A DNA stretch of 64,000 nt from Euwallacea fornicatus (Eukaryota > Arthropoda > Insecta > Coleoptera > Curculionidae). Shown piece after piece: positions 51,201 to 63,095 of this stretch. Positions within the stretch are counted from its first letter, which is position 1, and each line of letters begins with the position of its first letter. A program made the translations under genes and the position numbers. The notes below the pieces were generated by a model, which searched no databases, had not been told where the DNA came from, and saw nothing but the letters and a program-made list of their open reading frames with translations. The stretch is from positions 248,001 through 312,000 of the forward strand of contig NW_027096025.1 in assembly GCF_040115645.1 (NCBI RefSeq), in the 5' to 3' direction.

Positions 51201-51370
51201 TCAACAAGATGAAATTCTGATGTGTTGTGAGATCTTCAAAATCTCGTCGAGCTGATTAATGTGACACTGTGTTTAACAAATTTGGTCCTCATTTGCCGAA
51301 GTTATCGAGCTTCAAAGTTTGAAAAGTCACACAAGTTGGGTGTTTGAGCACATAAAGTACTATTTTTCTT
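48271..51370 (+). repeat. 25-monomer tandem duplication, right copy (incomplete)
   Basis: Right copy of 43,870-46,970. It stops near 51,380, where instead of continuing with the CAATTGTGATG monomer of 46,985 it switches back to the TTTGATCCACATTTG monomer type that begins the unit. The right copy is therefore about 18 monomers long and a third, shorter cycle starts. Confidence 0.85.
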
Positions 51371-52221
51371 GGAAGTTCAACAAGATGCAATTCTGATGTG
51401 TTGTGACATTTTTAAAATCTCGTCGAGCTGATTAATTTGACACTTTGTTTAACAAATTTGATCCACATTTGCCGAAGTTATCGAGCTTCAAAGTTTGAAA
51501 AGTCACACAAGTTGGGTGTTTGAGCACATGAAGTACTATTTTTCTTGGAAGTTCAACAAGATGCAATTCTGATGTGTTGTGACATTTTTAAAATCTCGTC
51601 GAGCTGATTAATTTCACACTTTGTTTAACAAATTTGGTCCTCATTTGCCGATGTTATCGAGCTTCAAATTTTGAAAAGTCAAAAAAGTTGCGTGTTTGAG
51701 CACTTAAAGTACTATTTTTCTTGGAAGTTCAACAAGATGCAATTCTGATGTGTTGTGACATCTTCAAAATCTCGTCGAGCTGATTAATTTGACACTTTGT
51801 TTAACAAATTTGGTCCTCATTTGCCGAAGTTATCGAGTTTCAAAATTTGAAAAGTCACACAAGTTTTGTGTTTGAGCACATAAAGTACTATTTTTCTTGG
51901 AAGTTCAACAAGATGCAATTCTGATGTGATGTGACATCTTCAAAATCTCGTCTAGCTGATTAATTTCACACTTTGTTTAACAAATTTGGTCCTCATTTGC
52001 CGATGTTATGGAGCTTCAAAGTTTGAAAAGTCACACAGGTTGTGTGTTTGAGCACATAAAGTACTATTTTTCTTGGAAGTTCAACAAGATGCAATTCTGA
52101 TGTGTTGTGACATCTTCAAAATCTCGTCGAGCTGATTAATTTGACACTTTGTTTAAGGAATTTGGTGCTCATATGCCGAAGTTATCGAGCTTCAAAGTTT
52201 GAAAAGTCACACAAGTTGTGT
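51371..52221 (+). repeat. Start of a third cycle, five monomers
   Basis: From TTTGATCCACATTTG (about 51,460) through the GATGTGATGTG monomer at 51,868 the order is that of 43.88 and 48.28 kb (offsets 7,572 and 3,171 bp). It breaks off after the TTAAGGAATTT monomer and enters the 5-monomer HOR region at 52,222. Confidence 0.75.
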
Positions 52222-53100
52222 GTGTTTGAGCACATAAAGTACTATTTTTCTTGGAAGTTCAACAAGATGCAATTCTGATGTGTTGTGTCATGTTAAAGAT
52301 CTCGTCGAGCTGATTAATTTGACACTTTGTTTAACAAATTTGGTCCTCATTTGCCGAAGTTATCGAGTTTCAAATTTTGAAAAGTCACACAAGTTGTGTG
52401 TTTGAGCACATAAAGTACTATTTTTCTTGGAAGTTCAACAAGATGCAATTCTGATGTTTTGTGTCATGTTAAAGATCTCGTCGAGCTGATTAATTTGACA
52501 CTTTGTTTAACAAATTTGGTCCTCATTTGCCGAAGTTATCGAGTTTCAAATTTTGAAAAGTCACACAAGTTGTGTGTTTGAGCACATAAAGTACTATTTT
52601 TCTTGGAAGTTCAACAAGATGCAATTCTGATGTGTTGTGACATCTTCAAAATCTCGTCTAGCTGATTAATTTGACACTTTGTTTAACATATTTGGTCCTC
52701 ATTTGCCGATGTTATGGAGCTTCAAAGTTTGAAAAGTCACACAGGTTGTGTGTTTGAGCACATAAAGTACTATTTTTCTTGGAAGTTCAACAAGATGCAA
52801 TTCTGATGTGTTGTGACATCTTCAAAATCTCGTCGAGCTGATTAATGTGACACTGTGTTTAACAAATTTGGTCCTCATTTGCCGAAGTTATCGAGTTTCA
52901 AAATTTGAAAAGTCACACAAGTTTTGTGTTTGAGCACATAAAGTACTATTTTTCTTGGAAGTTCAACAAGATGCAATTCTGATGTGTTGTGACATCTTCA
53001 AAATCTCGTCGAGCTGATTAATTTGACACTTTGTTTAACAAATTTGGTCCTCATTTGCCGAAGTTATCGAGTTTCAAATTTAGAAAGTCAAAAAAGTTGC
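52222..53100 (+). repeat. 5-monomer HOR (879 bp), unit 1
   Basis: Five monomers in fixed order: (1) TCATGTTAAAG type; (2) the same with GATGTTTTGTGTCATG; (3) CGTCTAGCTG with TTAACATATTTGG and GATGTTATGGAGC; (4) GTGACACTGTG with an AGTTTTGTG linker; (5) a 175-bp monomer with AAATTTAGAAAGTC. Lengths are 176 four times and 175 once, giving 879. The unit is followed by two further full copies at exactly the same spacing. Confidence 0.9.
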
Positions 53101-53979
53101 GTGTTTGAGCACATAAAGTACTATTTTTCTTGGAAGTTCAACAAGATGCAATTCTGATGTGTTGTGTCATGTTAAAGATCTCGTCGAGCTGATTAATTTG
53201 ACACTTTGTTTAACAAATTTGGTCCTCATTTGCCGAAGTTATCGAGTTTCAAATTTTGAAAAGTCACACAAGTTGTGTGTTTGAGCACATAAAGTACTAT
53301 TTTTCTTGGAAGTTCAACAAGATGCAATTCTGATGTTTTGTGTCATGTTAAAGATCTCGTCGAGCTGATTAATTTGACACTTTGTTTAACAAATTTGGTC
53401 CTCATTTGCCGAAGTTATCGAGTTTCAAATTTTGAAAAGTCACACAAGTTGTGTGTTTGAGCACATAAAGTACTATTTTTCTTGGAAGTTCAACAAGATG
53501 CAATTCTGATGTGTTGTGACATCTTCAAAATCTCGTCTAGCTGATTAATTTGACACTTTGTTTAACATATTTGGTCCTCATTTGCCGATGTTATGGAGCT
53601 TCAAAGTTTGAAAAGTCACACAGGTTGTGTGTTTGAGCACATAAAGTACTATTTTTCTTGGAAGTTCAACAAGATGCAATTCTGATGTGTTGTGACATCT
53701 TCAAAATCTCGTCGAGCTGATTAATGTGACACTGTGTTTAACAAATTTGGTCCTCATTTGCCGAAGTTATCGAGTTTCAAAATTTGAAAAGTCACACAAG
53801 TTTTGTGTTTGAGCACATAAAGTACTATTTTTCTTGGAAGTTCAACAAGATGCAATTCTGATGTGTTGTGACATCTTCAAAATCTCGTCGAGCTGATTAA
53901 TTTGACACTTTGTTTAACAAATTTGGTCCTCATTTGCCGAAGTTATCGAGTTTCAAATTTAGAAAGTCAAAAAAGTTGC
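53101..53979 (+). repeat. 5-monomer HOR, unit 2
   Basis: Second full unit with the same five monomer types in order; component starts are at 53,101, 53,277, 53,453, 53,629 and 53,805. By eye it is identical to unit 1 apart from possible isolated changes, so the amplification is recent relative to the rest of the window. Confidence 0.9.
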
Positions 53980-54858
53980 GTGTTTGAGCACATAAAGTAC
54001 TATTTTTCTTGGAAGTTCAACAAGATGCAATTCTGATGTGTTGTGTCATGTTAAAGATCTCGTCGAGCTGATTAATTTGACACTTTGTTTAACAAATTTG
54101 GTCCTCATTTGCCGAAGTTATCGAGTTTCAAATTTTGAAAAGTCACACAAGTTGTGTGTTTGAGCACATAAAGTACTATTTTTCTTGGAAGTTCAACAAG
54201 ATGCAATTCTGATGTTTTGTGTCATGTTAAAGATCTCGTCGAGCTGATTAATTTGACACTTTGTTTAACAAATTTGGTCCTCATTTGCCGAAGTTATCGA
54301 GTTTCAAATTTTGAAAAGTCACACAAGTTGTGTGTTTGAGCACATAAAGTACTATTTTTCTTGGAAGTTCAACAAGATGCAATTCTGATGTGTTGTGACA
54401 TCTTCAAAATCTCGTCTAGCTGATTAATTTGACACTTTGTTTAACATATTTGGTCCTCATTTGCCGATGTTATGGAGCTTCAAAGTTTGAAAAGTCACAC
54501 AGGTTGTGTGTTTGAGCACATAAAGTACTATTTTTCTTGGAAGTTCAACAAGATGCAATTCTGATGTGTTGTGACATCTTCAAAATCTCGTCGAGCTGAT
54601 TAATGTGACACTGTGTTTAACAAATTTGGTCCTCATTTGCCGAAGTTATCGAGTTTCAAAATTTGAAAAGTCACACAAGTTTTGTGTTTGAGCACATAAA
54701 GTACTATTTTTCTTGGAAGTTCAACAAGATGCAATTCTGATGTGTTGTGACATCTTCAAAATCTCGTCGAGCTGATTAATTTGACACTTTGTTTAACGAA
54801 TTTGGTCCTCATTTGCCGAAGTTATCGAGTTTCAAATTTAGAAAGTCAAAAAAGTTGC
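53980..54858 (+). repeat. 5-monomer HOR, unit 3
   Basis: Third full unit. It carries a private change TTTAACGAATTTGG in its fifth monomer (near 54,796), where the other units have AACAAATTT. The single substitution in 879 bp illustrates how little the copies have drifted. Confidence 0.9.
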
Positions 54859-55234
54859 GTGTTTGAGCACATAAAGTACTATTTTTCTTGGAAGTTCAAC
54901 AAGATGCAATTCTGATGTGTTGTGTCATGTTAAAGATCTCGTCGAGCTGATTAATTTGACACTTTGTTTAACAAATTTGGTCCTCATTTGCCGAAGTTAT
55001 CGAGTTTCAAATTTTGAAAAGTCACACAAGTTGTGTGTTTGAGCACATAAAGTACTATTTTTCTTGGAAGTTCAACAAGATGCAATTCTGATGTTTTGTG
55101 TCATGTTAAAGATCTCGTCGAGCTGATTAATTTGACACTTTGTTTAACAAATTTGGTCCTCATTTGCCGAAGTTATCGAGTTTCAAATTTTGAAAAGTCA
55201 CACAAGTTGTGTGTTTGAGCACATAAAGTACTAT
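54859..55234 (+). repeat. 5-monomer HOR, truncated unit 4
   Basis: This contains the TCATGTTAAAG and GATGTTTTGTG monomers (54,859 onward) in HOR order. The CGTCTAGCTG/CATATTT monomer is missing, and the array passes straight to the GTGACACTGTG type near 55,300. One monomer has been lost. Confidence 0.75.
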
Positions 55235-57326
55235 TTTTCTTGGAAGTTCAACAAGATGCAATTCTGATGTGTTGTGACATCTTCAAAATCTCGTCGAGCT
55301 GATTAATGTGACACTGTGTTTAACAAATTTGGTCCTCATTTGCCGAAGTTATCGAGTTTCAAAATTTGAAAAGTCACACAAGTTTTGTGTTTGAGCACAT
55401 AAAGTACTATTTTTCTTGGAACTTCAACAAGATGCAATTCTGATGTGTTGTGTCATGTTAAAGATCTCGTCGAGCTGATTAATTTGACACTTTGTTTAAC
55501 AAATTTGGTCCTCATTTGCCGAAGTTATCGAGTTTCAAATTTTGAAAAGTCAAAAAAGTTGCGTGTTTGAGCACTTAAAGTACTATTTTTCTTGGAAGTT
55601 CAACAAGATGCAATTCTGATGTGTTGTGTCATGTTAAAGATCTCGTCGAGCTGATTAATTTGACACTTTGTTTAACAAATTTGGTCCTCATTTGCCGAAG
55701 TTATCGAGTTTCAAATTTTGAAAAGTCACACAAGTTGTGTGTTTGAGCACATAAAGTACTATTTTTCTTGGAAGTTCAACAAGATGCAATTCTGATGTTT
55801 TGTGTCATGTTAAAGATCTCGTCGAGCTGATTAATTTGACACTTTGTTTAACAAATTTGGTCCTCATTTGCCGAAGTTATCGAGTTTCAAATTTTGAAAA
55901 GTCACACAAGTTGTGTGTTTGAGCACATAAAGTACTATTTTTCTTGGAAGTTCAACAAGATGCAATTCTGATGTGTTGTGTCATGTTAAAGATCTCGTCG
56001 AGCTGATTAATTTGACACTTTGTTTAACAAATTTGGTCCTCATTTGCCGAAGTTATCGAGTTTCAAATTTTGAAAAGTCACACAAGTTGTGTGTTTGAGC
56101 ACATAAAGTACTATTTTTCTTGGAAGTTCAACAAGATGCAATTCTGATGTGTTGTGTCATGTTAAAGATCTCGTCGAGCTGATTAATTTGACACTTTGTT
56201 TAACAAATTTGGTCCTCATTTGCCGAAGTTATCGAGTTTCAAATTTTGAAAAGTCACACAAGTTTTGTGTTTGAGCACATAAAGTACTATTTTTCTTGGA
56301 ACTTCAACAAGATGCAATTCTGATGTGTTGTGTCATGTTAAAGATCTCGTCGAGCTGATTAATTTGACACTTTGTTTAACAAATTTGGTCCTCATTTGCC
56401 GAAGTTATCGAGTTTCAAATTTTGAAAAGTCAAAAAAGTTGCGTGTTTGAGCACATAAAGTACTATTTTTCTTGGAAGTTCAACAAGATGCAATTCTGAT
56501 GTGTTGTGTCATGTTAAAGATCTCGTCGAGCTGATTAATTTGACACTTTGTTTAACAAATTTGGTCCTCATTTGCCGAAGTTATCGAGTTTCAAATTTTG
56601 AAAAGTCACACAAGTTGTGTGTTTGAGCACATAAAGTACTATTTTTCTTGGAAGTTCAACAAGATGCAATTCTGATGTTTTGTGTCATGTTAAAGATCTC
56701 GTCGAGCTGATTAATTTGACACTTTGTTTAACAAATTTGGTCCTCATTTGCCGAAGTTATCGAGTTTCAAAATTTGAAAAGTCACACAAGTTTTGTGTTT
56801 GAGCACATAAAGTACTATTTTTCTTGGAACTTCAACAAGATGCAATTCTGATGTGTTGTGTCATGTTAAAGATCTCGTCGAGCTGATTAATTTGACACTT
56901 TGTTTAACAAATTTGGTCCTCATTTGCCGATGTTATCGAGCTTCAAAGTTTGAAATGTCACACAAGTTGTGTGTGTTTGAGCACATAAAGTACTATTTTT
57001 CTTGGAAGTTCAACAAGATGCAATTCTGATGTGTTGTGACATCTTCAAAATCTCGTCGAGCTGATTAATTTGACACTTTGTTTAACAAATTTGGTCCTCA
57101 TTTGCCGATGTCATCGAGCTTCAAAGTTTGAAATGTCACACAAGTTGTGTGTGTTTGAGCACATAAAGTACTATTTTTCTTGGAAGTTCAACAAGATGCA
57201 ATTCTGATGTGTTGTGACATCTTCAAAATCTCGTCGAGCTGATTAATTTGACACTTTGTTTAAGGAATTTGGTGCTCATTTGCCGAAGTTATCGAGCTTC
57301 AAAGTTTGAAAAGTCACACAAGTTGT
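55235..57326 (+). repeat. 2-kb homogenised block, first copy
   Basis: This is dominated by nearly identical TCATGTTAAAG monomers ending in GAGTTTCAAATTTTG, interspersed with GGAACTTCAAC monomers (55,387 onward) and two GATGTTTTGTG ones (55,795 and 56,675). It ends with two GAAATGTCACAC monomers, one with GATGTCATCGAGC (57,111). It recurs at about 61,210-63,095, with an offset of 5,987 bp before, and 5,811 bp after, the second GATGTTTTGTG monomer, which is absent from the other copy. Confidence 0.85.
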
Positions 57327-57854
57327 GTGTGTGAGCACATAAAGTACTATTTTTCTTGGAAGTTCAACAAGATGCAATTCTGATGTGTTGTGACATCTTC
57401 AAAATCTCGTCGAGCTGATTAATTTGACACTTTGTTTAACAAATTTGGTCCTCATTTGCCGAAGTTATCGAGTTTCAAATTTTGAAAAGTCAAAAAAGTT
57501 GCGTGTTTGAGCACTTAAAGTACTATTTTTCTTGGAAGTTCAACAAGATGCAATTCTGATGTGTTGTGACATCTTCAAAATCTCGTCGAGCTAATTAATT
57601 TGACACTTTGTTTAACAAATTTGGTCCTCATTTGCCGAAGTTATCGAGTTTCAAATTTTGAAAAGTCAAAAAAGTTGCGTGTTTGAGCACATAAAGTACT
57701 ATTTTTCTTGGAAGTTCAACAAGATGCAATTCTGATGTGTTGTGACATCTTCAAAATCTCGTCGAGCTGATTAATTTGACACTTTGTTTAAGGAATTTGG
57801 TGCTCATATGCCGAAGTTATCGAGCTTCAAAGTTTGAAAAGTCACACAAGTTGT
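57327..57854 (+). repeat. 3-monomer HOR (528 bp), unit 1
   Basis: Three monomers: a standard one (beginning GTGTGTGAG in this unit only), one with CACTTAAAG and the rare CGAGCTAATTAATT (57,591), and a TTAAGGAATTT/CATATGCCG one. They are repeated immediately at 57,855 and again at 59,614. Confidence 0.85.
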
Positions 57855-59613
57855 GTGTTTGAGCACATAAAGTACTATTTTTCTTGGAAGTTCAACAAGA
57901 TGCAATTCTGATGTGTTGTGACATCTTCAAAATCTCGTCGAGCTGATTAATTTGACACTTTGTTTAACAAATTTGGTCCTCATTTGCCGAAGTTATCGAG
58001 TTTCAAATTTTGAAAAGTCAAAAAAGTTGCGTGTTTGAGCACTTAAAGTACTATTTTTCTTGGAAGTTCAACAAGATGCAATTCTGATGTGTTGTGACAT
58101 CTTCAAAATCTCGTCGAGCTAATTAATTTGACACTTTGTTTAACAAATTTGGTCCTCATTTGCCGAAGTTATCGAGTTTCAAATTTTGAAAAGTCAAAAA
58201 AGTTGCGTGTTTGAGCACATAAAGTACTATTTTTCTTGGAAGTTCAACAAGATGCAATTCTGATGTGTTGTGACATCTTCAAAATCTCGTCGAGCTGATT
58301 AATTTGACACTTTGTTTAAGGAATTTGGTGCTCATATGCCGAAGTTATCGAGCTTCAAAGTTTGAAAAGTCACACAAGTTGTGTGTTTGAGCACATAAAG
58401 TACTATTTTTCTTGGAAGTTCAACAAGATGCAATTCTGATGTGTTGTGTCATGTTAAAGATCTCGTCGAGCTGATTAATTTGACACTTTGTTTAACAAAT
58501 TTGGTCCTCATTTGCCGAAGTTATCGAGTTTCAAATTTTGAAAAGTCACACAAGTTGTGTGTTTGAGCACATAAAGTACTATTTTTCTTGGAAGTTCAAC
58601 AAGATGCAATTCTGATGTTTTGTGTCATGTTAAAGATCTCGTCGAGCTGATTAATTTGACACTTTGTTTAACAAATTTGGTCCTCATTTGCCGAAGTTAT
58701 CGAGTTTCAAATTTTGAAAAGTCACACAAGTTGTGTGTTTGAGCACATAAAGTACTATTTTTCTTGGAAGTTCAACAAGATGCAATTCTGATGTGTTGTG
58801 ACATCTTCAAAATCTCGTCTAGCTGATTAATTTGACACTTTGTTTAACATATTTGGTCCTCATTTGCCGATGTTATGGAGCTTCAAAGTTTGAAAAGTCA
58901 CACAGGTTGTGTGTTTGAGCACATAAAGTACTATTTTTCTTGGAAGTTCAACAAGATGCAATTCTGATGTGTTGTGACATCTTCAAAATCTCGTCGAGCT
59001 GATTAATGTGACACTGTGTTTAACAAATTTGGTCCTCATTTGCCGAAGTTATCGAGTTTCAAAATTTGAAAAGTCACACAAGTTTTGTGTTTGAGCACAT
59101 AAAGTACTATTTTTCTTGGAAGTTCAACAAGATGCAATTCTGATGTGTTGTGACATCTTCAAAATCTCGTCGAGCTGATTAATTTGACACTTTGTTTAAC
59201 AAATTTGGTCCTCATTTGCCGAAGTTATCGAGTTTCAAATTTAGAAAGTCAAAAAAGTTGCGTGTTTGAGCACATAAAGTACTATTTTTCTTGGAAGTTC
59301 AACAAGATGCAATTCTGATGTGTTGTGTCATGTTAAAGATCTCGTCGAGCTGATTAATTTGACACTTTGTTTAACAAATTTGGTCCTCATTTGCCGAAGT
59401 TATCGAGTTTCAAATTTTGAAAAGTCAAAAAAGTTGCGTGTTTGAGCACATAAAGTACTATTTTTCTTGGAAGTTCAACAAGATGCAATTCTGATGTGTT
59501 GTGACATCTTCAAAATCTCGTCGAGCTGATTAATTTGACACTTTGTTTAAGGAATTTGGTGCTCATATGCCGAAGTTATCGAGCTTCAAAGTTTGAAAAG
59601 TCACACAAGTTGT
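57855..59613 (+). repeat. 10-monomer HOR (1,759 bp), unit 1
   Basis: This is composed of the 3-monomer unit (57,855-58,382, CTAATT at 58,119), one complete 5-monomer HOR unit (58,383-59,261, with GATGTTTTGTG, CATATTT and AAATTTAGAAAG monomers), and two more monomers. The whole is repeated from 59,614. It shows smaller HORs being packaged into a larger one. Confidence 0.9.
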
Positions 59614-61020
59614 GTGTTTGAGCACATAAAGTACTATTTTTCTTGGAAGTTCAACAAGATGCAATTCTGATGTGTTGTGACATCTTCAAAATCTCGTCGA
59701 GCTGATTAATTTGACACTTTGTTTAACAAATTTGGTCCTCATTTGCCGAAGTTATCGAGTTTCAAATTTTGAAAAGTCAAAAAAGTTGCGTGTTTGAGCA
59801 CTTAAAGTACTATTTTTCTTGGAAGTTCAACAAGATGCAATTCTGATGTGTTGTGACATCTTCAAAATCTCGTCGAGCTAATTAATTTGACACTTTGTTT
59901 AACAAATTTGGTCCTCATTTGCCGAAGTTATCGAGTTTCAAATTTTGAAAAGTCAAAAAAGTTGCGTGTTTGAGCACATAAAGTACTATTTTTCTTGGAA
60001 GTTCAACAAGATGCAATTCTGATGTGTTGTGACATCTTCAAAATCTCGTCGAGCTGATTAATTTGACACTTTGTTTAAGGAATTTGGTGCTCATATGCCG
60101 AAGTTATCGAGCTTCAAAGTTTGAAAAGTCACACAAGTTGTGTGTTTGAGCACATAAAGTACTATTTTTCTTGGAAGTTCAACAAGATGCAATTCTGATG
60201 TGTTGTGTCATGTTAAAGATCTCGTCGAGCTGATTAATTTGACACTTTGTTTAACAAATTTGGTCCTCATTTGCCGAAGTTATCGAGTTTCAAATTTTGA
60301 AAAGTCACACAAGTTGTGTGTTTGAGCACATAAAGTACTATTTTTCTTGGAAGTTCAACAAGATGCAATTCTGATGTTTTGTGTCATGTTAAAGATCTCG
60401 TCGAGCTGATTAATTTGACACTTTGTTTAACAAATTTGGTCCTCATTTGCCGAAGTTATCGAGTTTCAAATTTTGAAAAGTCACACAAGTTGTGTGTTTG
60501 AGCACATAAAGTACTATTTTTCTTGGAAGTTCAACAAGATGCAATTCTGATGTGTTGTGACATCTTCAAAATCTCGTCTAGCTGATTAATTTGACACTTT
60601 GTTTAACATATTTGGTCCTCATTTGCCGATGTTATGGAGCTTCAAAGTTTGAAAAGTCACACAGGTTGTGTGTTTGAGCACATAAAGTACTATTTTTCTT
60701 GGAAGTTCAACAAGATGCAATTCTGATGTGTTGTGACATCTTCAAAATCTCGTCGAGCTGATTAATGTGACACTGTGTTTAACAAATTTGGTCCTCATTT
60801 GCCGAAGTTATCGAGTTTCAAAATTTGAAAAGTCACACAAGTTTTGTGTTTGAGCACATAAAGTACTATTTTTCTTGGAAGTTCAACAAGATGCAATTCT
60901 GATGTGTTGTGACATCTTCAAAATCTCGTCGAGCTGATTAATTTGACACTTTGTTTAACAAATTTGGTCCTCATTTGCCGAAGTTATCGAGTTTCAAATT
61001 TAGAAAAGTCACACAAGTTT
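59614..61020 (+). repeat. 10-monomer HOR, unit 2 (shortened)
   Basis: Second unit, offset 1,759 bp: CTAATT at 59,878, GATGTTTTGTG at about 60,375 and CATATTT near 60,608. The last 5-mer monomer is a hybrid, AAATTTAGAAAAGTCACACAAG (positions about 60,996-61,017), joining the 175-bp type to an AGTTTTGTG linker, so the two trailing monomers of unit 1 are absent. Confidence 0.85.
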
Positions 61021-63095
61021 TGTGTTTGAGCACATAAAGTACTATTTTTCTTGGAACTTCAACAAGATGCAATTCTGATGTGTTGTGTCATGTTAAAGAT
61101 CTCGTCGAGCTGATTAATTTGACACTTTGTTTAACAAATTTGGTCCTCATTTGCCGAAGTTATCGAGTTTCAAATTTTGAAAAGTCACACAAGTTGTGTG
61201 TTTGAGCACATAAAGTACTATTTTTCTTGGAAGTTCAACAAGATGCAATTCTGATGTGTTGTGACATCTTCAAAATCTCGTCGAGCTGATTAATGTGACA
61301 CTGTGTTTAACAAATTTGGTCCTCATTTGCCGAAGTTATCGAGTTTCAAAATTTGAAAAGTCACACAAGTTTTGTGTTTGAGCACATAAAGTACTATTTT
61401 TCTTGGAACTTCAACAAGATGCAATTCTGATGTGTTGTGTCATGTTAAAGATCTCGTCGAGCTGATTAATTTGACACTTTGTTTAACAAATTTGGTCCTC
61501 ATTTGCCGAAGTTATCGAGTTTCAAATTTTGAAAAGTCAAAAAAGTTGCGTGTTTGAGCACTTAAAGTACTATTTTTCTTGGAAGTTCAACAAGATGCAA
61601 TTCTGATGTGTTGTGTCATGTTAAAGATCTCGTCGAGCTGATTAATTTGACACTTTGTTTAACAAATTTGGTCCTCATTTGCCGAAGTTATCGAGTTTCA
61701 AATTTTGAAAAGTCACACAAGTTGTGTGTTTGAGCACATAAAGTACTATTTTTCTTGGAAGTTCAACAAGATGCAATTCTGATGTTTTGTGTCATGTTAA
61801 AGATCTCGTCGAGCTGATTAATTTGACACTTTGTTTAACAAATTTGGTCCTCATTTGCCGAAGTTATCGAGTTTCAAATTTTGAAAAGTCACACAAGTTG
61901 TGTGTTTGAGCACATAAAGTACTATTTTTCTTGGAAGTTCAACAAGATGCAATTCTGATGTGTTGTGTCATGTTAAAGATCTCGTCGAGCTGATTAATTT
62001 GACACTTTGTTTAACAAATTTGGTCCTCATTTGCCGAAGTTATCGAGTTTCAAATTTTGAAAAGTCACACAAGTTGTGTGTTTGAGCACATAAAGTACTA
62101 TTTTTCTTGGAAGTTCAACAAGATGCAATTCTGATGTGTTGTGTCATGTTAAAGATCTCGTCGAGCTGATTAATTTGACACTTTGTTTAACAAATTTGGT
62201 CCTCATTTGCCGAAGTTATCGAGTTTCAAATTTTGAAAAGTCACACAAGTTTTGTGTTTGAGCACATAAAGTACTATTTTTCTTGGAACTTCAACAAGAT
62301 GCAATTCTGATGTGTTGTGTCATGTTAAAGATCTCGTCGAGCTGATTAATTTGACACTTTGTTTAACAAATTTGGTCCTCATTTGCCGAAGTTATCGAGT
62401 TTCAAATTTTGAAAAGTCAAAAAAGTTGCGTGTTTGAGCACATAAAGTACTATTTTTCTTGGAAGTTCAACAAGATGCAATTCTGATGTGTTGTGTCATG
62501 TTAAAGATCTCGTCGAGCTGATTAATTTGACACTTTGTTTAACAAATTTGGTCCTCATTTGCCGAAGTTATCGAGTTTCAAATTTTGAAAAGTCACACAA
62601 GTTTTGTGTTTGAGCACATAAAGTACTATTTTTCTTGGAACTTCAACAAGATGCAATTCTGATGTGTTGTGTCATGTTAAAGATCTCGTCGAGCTGATTA
62701 ATTTGACACTTTGTTTAACAAATTTGGTCCTCATTTGCCGATGTTATCGAGCTTCAAAGTTTGAAATGTCACACAAGTTGTGTGTGTTTGAGCACATAAA
62801 GTACTATTTTTCTTGGAAGTTCAACAAGATGCAATTCTGATGTGTTGTGACATCTTCAAAATCTCGTCGAGCTGATTAATTTGACACTTTGTTTAACAAA
62901 TTTGGTCCTCATTTGCCGATGTCATCGAGCTTCAAAGTTTGAAATGTCACACAAGTTGTGTGTGTTTGAGCACATAAAGTACTATTTTTCTTGGAAGTTC
63001 AACAAGATGCAATTCTGATGTGTTGTGACATCTTCAAAATCTCGTCGAGCTGATTAATTTGACACTTTGTTTAAGGAATTTGGTGCTCATATGCC
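61021..63095 (+). repeat. 2-kb homogenised block, second copy
   Basis: Copy of 55,235-57,285, beginning about 61,199. Markers: GGAACTTCAAC at the 61,374 monomer (55,387 in copy 1), GATGTTTTGTG near 61,782 and GATGTCATCGAGC near 62,920. It lacks one GATGTTTTGTG monomer relative to the first copy, and a join near 62,600 puts an AGTTTTGTG linker after a GAGTTTCAAATTTTG monomer. Confidence 0.85.
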
